DNA of 5,915 bases from an uncultured Mucilaginibacter sp. (GCA_946479225.1 CAMLFI010000180.1:1-5915), one strand, 5' to 3'; counted from the stretch's first letter, positions 1 through 5,915 are shown. Made by a program: numbers and translations. Notes: generated by a model from the sequence alone, not told the origin.

Positions 1-46
1 ACCACCGAGATCTACACTCTTTCCCTACACGACGCTCTTCCGATCT
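1..46 (+). other. Illumina adapter contamination (TruSeq universal/P5), not genomic
   Basis: The first 46 bases match the 3'-terminal 46 bases of the 58-nt TruSeq universal adapter, from ACCACCGAGATCTACAC through to GACGCTCTTCCGATCT. No i5 index lies between the P5 part and the sequencing-primer part, which fits a single-index library. Genomic sequence starts at 47. The adapter is in the same open frame as the kinase gene and has no stop, so it would translate as TTEIYTLSLHDALPI fused to the protein. TLSLHDALPI is the typical peptide produced by this adapter. The window start is therefore a contig end extended by reads that ran through into adapter. The adapter identity is from memory, but the match is complete over 46 bases. 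Confidence 0.98.
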
Positions 47-1473
47 ACGAAGAGCAAAAAAACTTTACACAGGCCCTATCCTATTATGATAAAGCAGAGG
101 AGATAGCCATAGCAATTAAGGACCAATCATTATTAGCCGACTGTTACAACAACAGGGGTGTTATTTACGAACAGCAGTTAAAATACGATGATGCCTTAGC
201 GGTTTATAAAAAGGCCCTGGCTATTTATCAGAAGCTTAATATACCGGATAGGATAGCGCTTAGTCTGAACAATATTGGCATCGTTTACAAGTTCCAGAAG
301 AAATTCCCTCAATCACTTGAATATTACAACCGGTCGCTGATATTTTCTGAAAAGCTGGGCGACCGCTTTTTTGTGGCGGCTAACCTGAATAATATGGGGA
401 ATGTTTATGCTTTGATGAACAATTATCCTAAAGCGATAGAATTTAATACCAGGGGGTTAAAAATCGCCAAGGAAATCAAGGCAACCAATATTGTGGTAGA
501 GGCCTATGGTAGCTTGGCAGACGACTATGCGGGAATAGGCGATCTGAAAAAAGCCCTGGAATTTAAGGATAGGTTTATCGCGGTTAAAGAGGATTACATC
601 AATGTGGAGCGCTCGGGGCAAATGGCCGAAATGCAAGCGCGGTATGAGACGGAGAAGAAGGAAAATCAGATAGTAACACTAAAACAGCAACAGCAGATAA
701 GTTCCCTTAATATTGCGAAGCAGCACCTGTTGCTGCAAAAAAGAAATTACCAAATATTTACCGTAACCGGCGTTGCGATTTGCCTGGTAATTTTTGGCTA
801 TTTATACAACAATCGCCAACGCGCAAGGCAGCAATTAGATAAACTAAAAGCGATATCAGATACTGAAAAACAGGAACGTACGCGTATTGCCAAAGATATA
901 CACGACGATATGGGCTCGGGCCTGTCAAAGATCATCATGATGTCGGGGATGGTGGAGGACAAAATAAAAACCAGCGATTACGGCACTAAGGAGATCATTA
1001 GCATAAAGCAGATATCGCAGGAATTGGTCGATAATATGCGCGACCTGATCTGGGTGCTTAACCCTGAAAATGCCACACTGGATAATTTAGTGGCCCGTAT
1101 ACGCGAGCACTGCTCAGATTACCTGGAGGGCATGTCCGTTAAAACTGAATTGGATATACAGCATGATGTGCCTTATGTTCGCATATCGCAACAAACACAA
1201 CGCAATATCTTTTTAACCATTAAAGAGGCCCTGCATAATTGCGTTAAACATGCCAATTGCGATAAAATAGCCATAGGGCTTACTTTTAACGATGGCGTTC
1301 TTACCGTTAGTGTTACCGATAGCGGCAAAGGTTTTGAATCTGATGAATTGAAGCGTAAGGGCAATGGGCTGCGCAACATGCAGCAGCGGATGCAATCAAT
1401 AGGCGGAAAGTTTACCATTAGCTCTGTTTTAGGCGTGGGTACAACCATACAAACCAGTATACAATTGGCTTAG
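47..1473 (+). CDS. TPR-containing sensor histidine kinase, HisKA_3/NarX-type (5' partial)
   Basis: This is the sensor of a two-component system. It autophosphorylates on histidine and passes the phosphate to a response regulator, probably the next gene. The genomic frame is open from the adapter junction, with its first full codon at 49. Four TPR units of exactly 40 residues lie at 121-240, 241-360, 361-480 and 481-600, and the end of an earlier unit lies at 49-120. A charged, glutamine-rich coiled coil spans about 601-747 and one membrane helix about 748-810. The kinase core follows. The H-box RIAKDIHDDMG has its phospho-acceptor His at 901-903. The N-box EALHN has its Asn at 1237-1239, the G1 box DSGKG lies at 1318-1332 and the G2 box GNGLRN at 1360-1377. 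All key residues are intact. In this Bacteroidota family the TPRs usually follow a signal peptide and face the periplasm. The signal peptide and true start are missing here. The in-frame GTG at 373 falls inside a TPR and is not a credible start. Confidence 0.93.
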
Positions 1474-1505
1474 TACGGGTATCCATAAATATTATAATAC
1501 CACAT

Positions 1506-1519
1506 AAGTGTAATTGATG
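1506..1519 (+). repeat. 14-bp direct repeat, copy 1 (upstream of response regulator)
   Basis: The sequence AAGTGTAATTGATG is identical to the copy at 2222-2235. It lies 29 nt before the regulator ATG and includes the TTG at 1514-1516 that could act as a -33 element. An exact 14-base match between two short intergenic regions is unlikely by chance, even in AT-rich DNA. A shared regulator-binding site is the natural reading, but no protein is shown to bind it. Confidence 0.6.
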
Positions 1520-1544
1520 GTATAATTAGATAGGCATAATTTTA
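1514..1544 (+). promoter_or_regulatory. Candidate Bacteroidota promoter for the response regulator gene
   Basis: TTG at 1514-1516 and TAATTTTA at 1537-1544 are separated by 20 nt. The known Bacteroidota sigma consensus is TTG near -33 and TAnnTTTG near -7, and the second box here differs only in its last base. The predicted transcript would start at or next to the ATG at 1549, giving an almost leaderless mRNA. This is unusual, so the call is tentative. The gene could also be transcribed by read-through from the kinase gene 75 nt upstream. Confidence 0.35.
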
Positions 1545-1548
1545 TAGC

Positions 1549-2187
1549 ATGGCAATAAATGTAGCGATAATAGAAGACCAGCAGGACCTGCGCGATATGC
1601 TGGTTGTGCTGATAAATGGCAGTAATGGTTTTAGCTGTGCCGGTGCATTTGAGAATGCCGAGGACGCGATTACTACCATACCCTTGCTTAATGCTGATGT
1701 GGTTTTGGTGGATATTCATCTTCCCGGTCAATCGGGCATAAGCTGCGTTAGCAACCTTAAAGAACGATGTGCCCAAACGCACTTTGTGATGTGTACTTCG
1801 CTTGAAGATAACGAGAGCATATTTAATGCCCTTAAAGCAGGTGCTGCGGGTTACATATCTAAATCATCATCGCCCATAAAAATATTGGATGCTATTATCG
1901 ATGCCTATAATGGCGGCGCTCCCATGAGCAGCCAGATAGCCCGCAAGGTGGTTGCCTCTTTTCAGCCCGATAAAAACGCAAATACCGAATTGCAAAAACT
2001 ATCGGTGCGCGAACAGGAGATTCTTCAGTATCTGTCAAAAGGATATCGTTATAAAGAGATCTCGGGCTTTCTGTTTATCAGTATAGAAACGGTACGAAAA
2101 CACATTCACAATATTTATGAGAAGCTGCAGGTAAACTCACGTACCGACGCACTTAATAAAGTTACCAAAGGTGGTATTACCTGGTAA
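1549..2187 (+). CDS. NarL/LuxR-family response regulator (REC-HTH)
   Basis: This cytoplasmic DNA-binding regulator of 212 residues has the usual length for the NarL/FixJ class. The receiver domain (about 1-122) has the acidic pair E9/D10, phospho-acceptor D55 in VVLVDIHLP, T83 and K105, so the phosphorylation site is complete. The LuxR/GerE helix-turn-helix spans about 148-207. It contains LSVREQEIL, the recognition-helix segment SIETVRKHIHNIYEKL and the typical ending VNSRTDA. The ATG at 1549 is chosen because the first beta strand of the receiver begins right after it and E9/D10 are needed. No Shine-Dalgarno sequence is visible, as is normal in this phylum. It lies 75 nt after a HisKA_3 kinase, the kinase class that normally partners NarL-type regulators, so the two are very likely cognate. 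A 14-bp element in front of the gene recurs before the lipoprotein gene, which suggests autoregulation. Confidence 0.95.
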   Translation: MAINVAIIEDQQDLRDMLVVLINGSNGFSCAGAFENAEDAITTIPLLNADVVLVDIHLPGQSGISCVSNLKERCAQTHFVMCTSLEDNESIFNALKAGAAGYISKSSSPIKILDAIIDAYNGGAPMSSQIARKVVASFQPDKNANTELQKLSVREQEILQYLSKGYRYKEISGFLFISIETVRKHIHNIYEKLQVNSRTDALNKVTKGGITW

Positions 2188-2210
2188 TTATTGCTCTCCC
2201 CTCAATACAA

Positions 2211-2231
2211 AATTACAACTAAAGTGTAATT
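2211..2231 (+). repeat. Inverted repeat AATTACA-N7-TGTAATT, candidate operator
   Basis: AATTACA at 2211-2217 and TGTAATT at 2225-2231 are perfect reverse complements separated by 7 nt. The right arm lies inside the 14-bp direct repeat and overlaps the candidate -33 TTG. NarL-class regulators often bind paired short sites near or over this position. The copy before the regulator gene has the right arm, but its left side (AATACC near 1496) is only a loose match. Confidence 0.4.
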
Positions 2232-2235
2232 GATG
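2222..2235 (+). repeat. 14-bp direct repeat, copy 2 (upstream of lipoprotein gene)
   Basis: This is identical to 1506-1519 (AAGTGTAATTGATG). It lies 57 nt before the lipoprotein ATG at 2293 and contains the TTG of the candidate promoter at 2230-2260. Identity ends at both edges of the 14 bases apart from scattered upstream matches, so this is a discrete element and not the remnant of a longer duplication. Confidence 0.6.
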
Positions 2236-2260
2236 CCCTGCCGCTTGCTGACTAGGTTTG
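2230..2260 (+). promoter_or_regulatory. Candidate Bacteroidota promoter for the lipoprotein/secreted protein pair
   Basis: TTG at 2230-2232 and TAGGTTTG at 2253-2260 are separated by 20 nt. The second box matches every defined base of the -7 consensus TAnnTTTG. The expected start, about 5-7 nt further on, would give a leader of roughly 25 nt before the ATG at 2293. The spacing from the 14-bp repeat to the -7 box is the same as in front of the regulator gene. No poly-T hairpin terminator separates it from the regulator gene, so some read-through is possible. Confidence 0.55.
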
Positions 2261-2292
2261 AGAAATCAAAAATCACCCTTAAAAGCAAGATC

Positions 2293-3045
2293 ATGAAAAC
2301 ACTAAAACAAAGCATTTATTACGCATTTACCTTTTGCACACTGTTGAGCGCAGTAAGCTGTAAAAAGGATAGCAAACCCACTGAACCGGCATTTACCTGC
2401 ACAACCTGTAAAGCCACACCCGACGCCAAAGTTGAAAATAACATTATAAGCAAAGGCGTTTATAAAGGCGTAGTAGTTGGCTCAACCGGCACTATCAGCA
2501 TTGATGTGTTGAACGGCGGTTCAACCATTACAGCCACTTTAGTTTTAGACGGACAAACTATTAACTTAACCTCTACAGCCGTGTGGGCGAGTGGTACACC
2601 GTTATCTGCTACTTTCACCGGTGCTGCAGGCGGGCAAAATTATTCCTTTAACTTTACCGTTCAGGCTAACGGCACCAGTCCGACCACTACTTCATATACT
2701 ATTCCGGGACACCCGACCATTGCTTTTACACTGATAAAAGAAACATCAGACAACCTGATAAAATGTTATTTGGGTACAACTGAAGGCAAAAAGAACTCGG
2801 GTGCGCTGCAAAGTTCTGTGCTTAACATTATTACTTCTGGCAAAACCAACACATGGCTTGCCCTATCAAAAGACAACGCTTCAGGCTCTATCTCTCTTAC
2901 CGACGGTACAATAAGCGGCAACACGCTTAACTGTAACTGCGGCCCTAATACCACTGTTATTGGCACTGTTACCTCAGATCAGATTGACGGTACCTATAAA
3001 GGACAAGATAACCAGGGAACATTTATTGCAAAACGCACACTTTAA
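2293..3045 (+). CDS. Small beta-rich lipoprotein, function unknown
   Basis: A 250-residue protein with a signal peptide (MKTLKQS, then a hydrophobic stretch) and a lipobox AVSC with the lipidated Cys at residue 23. The mature protein begins CKKDSKPTE, so it is probably attached to the outer membrane. The frame is open back to TTG/ATG codons at 2230/2233. That longer form would put 21 mostly polar residues before the signal peptide and start inside the candidate promoter, so ATG 2293 is preferred. The mature chain is rich in Ser, Thr and Gly with alternating hydrophobic residues, suggesting mostly beta strands. Similar YKG motifs occur near both ends (VYKGVV and TYKGQD), each followed by a strand. 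It has a CTTC pair at residues 36-39 and a CNC near the C-terminus. I do not recognise the family. It sits 20 nt upstream of a secreted-protein gene and is probably co-transcribed with it. Confidence 0.85.
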   Translation: MKTLKQSIYYAFTFCTLLSAVSCKKDSKPTEPAFTCTTCKATPDAKVENNIISKGVYKGVVVGSTGTISIDVLNGGSTITATLVLDGQTINLTSTAVWASGTPLSATFTGAAGGQNYSFNFTVQANGTSPTTTSYTIPGHPTIAFTLIKETSDNLIKCYLGTTEGKKNSGALQSSVLNIITSGKTNTWLALSKDNASGSISLTDGTISGNTLNCNCGPNTTVIGTVTSDQIDGTYKGQDNQGTFIAKRTL

Positions 3046-3065
3046 CAGCTTTATAAACTAATTAT

Positions 3066-4682
3066 ATGAAAAAGATCAGTTTATTGCCTTTGCTGTTACT
3101 GTTAACCGCAACGCAAATTAAGGCCCAGGAAACGGTAAAAGAGTTATCCAAGCAAGCCTCCAAAGGTTATTTATACGATGTTAAAAGCATCAATAACGCG
3201 TTAAGCATCACCTACAAAATACCCGGAGAAAAAAAGAACAGCGACGCGCTTTTTGAAACCTACAGCTTTGATGCCGCGAACAAATTTATTAAAGTGGAGA
3301 ACATCAATCTGGCCAAAGAAGAAAAACCGGATGTAACCGTTGCATATTTTCATGCGTATGTAGGCGGCACATCTTCATTTGATGTGTTGAGCATGAAATT
3401 AAAGCTTAACCGCAAGGAGGTGATAAAAAGCTGGAGTCACGAAAAGCAGGCTTACATAGTTAGCAAAGTGCTGAAAAACGAAGCCATCAAGCCTAAAAAC
3501 GATAACGGTAAAACTTACAAAGGATATGCATCTTTTATTACCGAAACGCAGGGCACCGAGGACGATCTTTTTATCCTGGCTGCCAATGATAACAAAGACA
3601 AAAAGCTGGGTAATCAGTATTATGTTTTGAATGTTAATGGTAATCTTGAAATAAAGGAAACACCTGTTGAGCTTTCAGGTGCGCAAACCTTGGTGTATTG
3701 TGACCAGCTGCAGGACAGCAAAGACGTTGTGATGCTATTTGCCCCTGAAAAAGGTAACGGCGATGCAAGCAGCTATACTTATTTTAGATACAACCAAAAA
3801 GGTGAGTTTAAAAACAAGATCGCTTTTAAAAGTCCGTCCACCAATTTGCTTATTATAAATGTAACCGAGACCATGGGCTCGGTGTATTTCTGCGGAACAT
3901 CTACCAAGTCAACGGATGCTTACGATGAGGTTTTTTCAGAATACGCGTCTATTTATAACCCCGGCTCTACACAGGGCGGCGCAAACAAGGTAGATATGAA
4001 ATGGCAAAAGAATTCTGAGGAAAAAATGACCAGCTTCCACCTGCTTAAATTCACCGGTAATCAACTTGACTTTGCATCAACAGCTGCTATTGATGCCTTT
4101 AAATCAAAATTTGTAGCATCAGGCAAAGGGGCCTCCGTTTATAAAGGGAGCAAGTTTGTTGTTGAAAAATTCTTTACCACACCCAACCAGGAATATTTAA
4201 TTGCCGGGCAATTAACCGGCTCAGTTAATATGGGTATGGGTAATCCGGTTAAATCTTATGAAGATCTGGTTTGTCTTTATTTTGACAAGGCCGGGCAGCT
4301 TAAAACACAGTTTGGCGTAGCCAAGATAAACGACGACAAAAAGAGTGAGATCTTCGATATGATCCAGGATTTTCGTTTGGGTAAAGATGGAAAAACCGTT
4401 TACTGGGAAATTAAGGAAGTAAAAGGATTAAAGGGATATCAATCGTTTTTAAGTTACTATTATGATGGGCAACCCTCTTTATATGCGGTGTATTTCCCCC
4501 GCATAGCAAAACTGAACCTTGCAGCCAATACCATTGGAGAATTTAAATCCCTGGGCGATGAAAAGTATTACCTCCGCAGAGATTTCCAATCAACTTTTAA
4601 CAAAGCCGAAAACAGCGTTACCTACTTGGGTCACGACGAAGACTTTAAGAAATTGTGGCTGGCTAAATACGTGTTTGAATAA
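3066..4682 (+). CDS. Secreted protein of unknown function (538 aa)
   Basis: The N-terminus is a clear Sec signal peptide (MKK, then a run of leucines) with probable cleavage after IKA at residue 20. There is no lipobox and no second membrane segment, so the product is likely periplasmic or exported. The mature part of about 518 residues is rich in Lys, Asp, Tyr and aromatic-containing strands. It has recurring patterns of a hydrophobic strand, polar turn and second strand (for example EYLIAGQLTG, then LVCLYFDKAGQLKTQFGV), as in beta-propeller-like proteins. I see no catalytic motif and no C-terminal type IX sorting domain. I do not recognise the family. The ATG at 3066 directly precedes the signal peptide. 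It follows the lipoprotein gene by 20 nt, so the two probably form an operon and may act together in the envelope. Transcription should end at the hairpin just downstream. Confidence 0.8.
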   Translation: MKKISLLPLLLLLTATQIKAQETVKELSKQASKGYLYDVKSINNALSITYKIPGEKKNSDALFETYSFDAANKFIKVENINLAKEEKPDVTVAYFHAYVGGTSSFDVLSMKLKLNRKEVIKSWSHEKQAYIVSKVLKNEAIKPKNDNGKTYKGYASFITETQGTEDDLFILAANDNKDKKLGNQYYVLNVNGNLEIKETPVELSGAQTLVYCDQLQDSKDVVMLFAPEKGNGDASSYTYFRYNQKGEFKNKIAFKSPSTNLLIINVTETMGSVYFCGTSTKSTDAYDEVFSEYASIYNPGSTQGGANKVDMKWQKNSEEKMTSFHLLKFTGNQLDFASTAAIDAFKSKFVASGKGASVYKGSKFVVEKFFTTPNQEYLIAGQLTGSVNMGMGNPVKSYEDLVCLYFDKAGQLKTQFGVAKINDDKKSEIFDMIQDFRLGKDGKTVYWEIKEVKGLKGYQSFLSYYYDGQPSLYAVYFPRIAKLNLAANTIGEFKSLGDEKYYLRRDFQSTFNKAENSVTYLGHDEDFKKLWLAKYVFE

Positions 4683-4695
4683 TACATTGCCCTAA

Positions 4696-4738
4696 CAAAA
4701 CAAAAAGCCGCTGACTTAGTTAGCGGCTTTTTGTTTTG
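4696..4738. terminator. Bidirectional intrinsic terminator between convergent genes
   Basis: Two 17-nt arms, CAAAACAAAAAGCCGCT (4696-4712) and AGCGGCTTTTTGTTTTG (4722-4738), pair perfectly. GAC/GTT can extend the stem with one G-T wobble, leaving the loop TTA. The GC core GCCGCT is flanked by A-rich and T-rich tracts, so a U-rich tail follows the hairpin on either strand. It lies 13 nt after the secreted-protein stop and 10 nt after the cupin stop, so it can serve both genes. Confidence 0.93.
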
Positions 4739-4748
4739 AATATCAATT

Positions 4749-5144
4749 TCAAACTCCATATTGCTCCGCCGTAACCGGTTCCATCCATTCAACCGCAGAT
4801 CCGTTCAGTTTTTCATTCACGGCAATGTGGCTCATGGCGGTAGTCGCTGTAGCACCGTGCCAATGTTTTTCGCCGGGAAAAATATAGACCACATCGCCCG
4901 GGAAAATATTTTGCCGCTCCTCCCCTTCGCGCTGCACCCAACCCGCGCCTGCCGTAACAACGAATGTCTGACCAAGGGGATGTGTATGCCAGCAGGTATG
5001 TGCACCAGGTTCAAAAGTAACCAACAATGTAGCTACGCGCGCAGGCGCAGGTGGCTCAAAAAGCGGATCGATACGTACCACGCCTGTAAAGTACTCTGCT
5101 GAAGCGTATGTTGATGGGCGCGAGCCGCTGCGTTTTATTTCCAT
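4749..5144 (-). CDS. Single-domain cupin, hydroxynitrile-lyase-like
   Basis: A 131-residue cytoplasmic cupin barrel. Motif 1 is G47, H53, H55 and Q59 (WHTHPLGQ), with Gln replacing the usual Glu. Motif 2 is PGDVVYIFPGEKHWHGA, with H94. In the bacterial manganese cupin hydroxynitrile lyase from Granulicella tundricola, as I recall it, the metal is held by His53, His55, Gln59 and His94. The numbering, length and N-terminus (MEIKR) agree here. H106 is also present. Residues 40 and 110, which line that enzyme's pocket and are Ala and Gln there as I recall, are Leu and Asn here. Substrate specificity therefore cannot be transferred. Members of this group are often annotated only as cupin or as (R)-mandelonitrile lyase, and their natural role is unclear. 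The ATG at 5144-5142 has no Shine-Dalgarno sequence. The gene is divergent from the MBL gene across 94 nt and convergent with the secreted-protein gene. Confidence 0.9.
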   Translation of the reverse strand: MEIKRSGSRPSTYASAEYFTGVVRIDPLFEPPAPARVATLLVTFEPGAHTCWHTHPLGQTFVVTAGAGWVQREGEERQNIFPGDVVYIFPGEKHWHGATATTAMSHIAVNEKLNGSAVEWMEPVTAEQYGV

Positions 5145-5238
5145 AGGTATAATGATTGCATTTGTACAACTAAGATAAACGATTTTAGCAATTAAGAGAA
5201 TATTAACCTACTTGGTGCGTTATTTGCACGGTAAGCGC
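5145..5238. other. Divergent intergenic region between cupin and MBL genes
   Basis: This 94-nt AT-rich spacer must contain the start signals of both divergent genes. I found no TAnnTTTG box on either strand at a sensible distance. The nearest plus-strand match is GTTATTTG at 5219-5226, with no TTG at the expected spacing. No Shine-Dalgarno sequence precedes either ATG. No hairpin or repeat is evident. Confidence 0.5.
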
Positions 5239-5915
5239 ATGGAGAGAACGTTTTTGAGAGCCATATTATTTGTATTGTTGTTTATAGCCGTTGCAGGTTG
5301 TGGCCCTATACGGTCGGTGGGCAGAAATCCAAAAGGTAAAGCACTAAATGGTTGGGACACTTTGGCAAACTATAAAAAGGGCAGTTTTCAAAATCTTACG
5401 GAGCGTCTTGATTCTGCAGTTAAATATAACCGCTGGCTCTTTCTTCGTGGCCGTCCTAAAACTATAAGACCTTCTAAACCACTACCATCAGTTACTACTG
5501 ATCTGAATAAACTGACTGCCGCTGCTCCTACCGTTGTTTGGTTTGGGCATTCGTCTTTGCTGATCAAAACCGGGCAGGGCAATATTCTTATCGATCCTAT
5601 TTTCAGCAACCATGCGGGGCCGGTGCCGGGGTTGGTTACGGCATTTAAAGGCACCATGAACTACCAGGCCGAGGATATGCCAATAATAGATGTGCTCATC
5701 ATTTCGCATGATCATTATGACCATCTTGACTTTCGAACCTTAAAAAAACTGAAAAACCGTATTAAAATGGCGATTGTACCGGTGGGTGTTGGCGCGGATC
5801 TGCGTTATTGGGGATTTGACCGTAAAAAGATCATCGAACTGAATTGGAACCAATCAACAACGCTGCCGGGCGGTTTAAAGATAACCGCTACACCGGCGCA
5901 ACATAAAAGTAACCG
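5239..5915 (+). CDS. Metallo-beta-lactamase-fold lipoprotein, UlaG/NAPE-PLD-like (3' partial)
   Basis: The frame is open from ATG 5239 to the window end (225 full codons) with no stop, so the C-terminus is missing. The N-terminus has a signal peptide with lipobox AVAGC and the lipidated Cys at residue 21, so the enzyme is probably membrane-anchored outside the cytoplasm. A linker containing NYKKGSFQN, typical of this Bacteroidota group, precedes the domain. The fold starts at about residue 96 with VVWFGHSSLLIKT and ILIDPIFS. The metal motif HxHxDH is intact as SHDHYDHLD (H157, H159, D161, H162). The next conserved His is H222 in TPAQH, 4 codons from the end. This matches the beta-lactamase_2 class (RomA, UlaG and NAPE-PLD relatives), whose members hydrolyse phosphodiesters or lactones. 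The substrate here is not predictable. It is not a class B carbapenemase by these motifs. Confidence 0.9.
   Translation, partial: MERTFLRAILFVLLFIAVAGCGPIRSVGRNPKGKALNGWDTLANYKKGSFQNLTERLDSAVKYNRWLFLRGRPKTIRPSKPLPSVTTDLNKLTAAAPTVVWFGHSSLLIKTGQGNILIDPIFSNHAGPVPGLVTAFKGTMNYQAEDMPIIDVLIISHDHYDHLDFRTLKKLKNRIKMAIVPVGVGADLRYWGFDRKKIIELNWNQSTTLPGGLKITATPAQHKSN

Noticed and set aside
373..1473. Kinase gene starting at GTG 373
   Set aside because: The same frame is open with strong TPR coding back to the adapter junction, and 373 falls inside a TPR unit. The gene is truncated, not short.
1478..1523. Possible attenuator-like alternative pairing of GGTAT (1478-1482 and 1519-1523) with ATACC (1497-1501)
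   Set aside because: The arms are only 5 nt in AT-rich sequence, with no T tract or leader peptide. This is expected by chance.
1173..1782. Minus-strand open frames opposite the kinase and regulator genes
   Set aside because: They lie against well-supported coding sequence with intact kinase and receiver motifs, and their translations show no recognisable domain.
2161..2190. Terminator at the end of the regulator gene (AGGT/ACCT arms)
   Set aside because: The stem is about 4 bp, overlaps the last codons and has no following T run.
2230..2292. Upstream TTG/ATG start for the lipoprotein
   Set aside because: It would add 21 largely polar residues before a normal signal peptide and lies inside the candidate promoter. 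ATG 2293 gives a proper lipoprotein signal.
4761..5102. Plus-strand open frame opposite the cupin
   Set aside because: The minus-strand cupin has full family motifs. This frame gives an arginine- and cysteine-rich translation with no domain.
5388..5724. Minus-strand open frames opposite the MBL gene
   Set aside because: The plus strand carries an unbroken lipoprotein signal plus an HxHxDH hydrolase, so these are shadows.
1..5915. CRISPR array, tRNA, transposon ends, toxin-antitoxin or defence system
   Set aside because: No regularly spaced repeats, cloverleaf, transposase motif or small paired toxin-like genes were seen. The gene set reads as ordinary chromosomal Bacteroidota content.

Overview
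The window looks like Bacteroidota DNA, most likely from the Sphingobacteriaceae (Pedobacter/Mucilaginibacter-like). The signs are a TPR-containing histidine kinase paired with a NarL-type regulator, start codons without Shine-Dalgarno sequences, candidate TTG/TAnnTTTG promoters, and several lipoprotein or secreted proteins with short signal peptides. The genus is an inference. Bases 1-46 are not biological: they match the 3' part of the Illumina TruSeq universal (P5) adapter. The left edge is therefore a contig end carrying untrimmed adapter.

Layout. 47-1473 (+) is a 5'-truncated sensor histidine kinase with four exact 40-residue TPR units, a coiled coil, one membrane span and a HisKA_3/HATPase kinase. 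1549-2187 (+) is its probable partner, a REC-LuxR response regulator. 2293-3045 (+) is a small beta-rich lipoprotein. It is followed 20 nt later by 3066-4682 (+), a 538-residue secreted protein of unknown function. A perfect hairpin at 4696-4738 ends this rightward block and also the convergent gene 4749-5144 (-). That gene is a single-domain cupin with the metal-ligand set of manganese hydroxynitrile-lyase-type cupins. Divergent from it, 5239-5915 (+) is a metallo-beta-lactamase-fold lipoprotein cut off by the window end.

How the genes may work together. The kinase and regulator form an ordinary two-component pair. An exact 14-bp repeat sits in front of both the regulator gene and the lipoprotein/secreted gene pair. 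In both places it contains the TTG of a possible -33 element, placed 20 nt from a possible -7 box. This suggests that one regulator, perhaps the local response regulator, controls itself and the two downstream envelope proteins. That link is inferred, not shown. The cupin and MBL genes look like unrelated neighbours.

I saw no RNA gene, mobile element, CRISPR array or clearly novel multi-gene system. The most useful observations are the adapter artefact and the shared promoter element.
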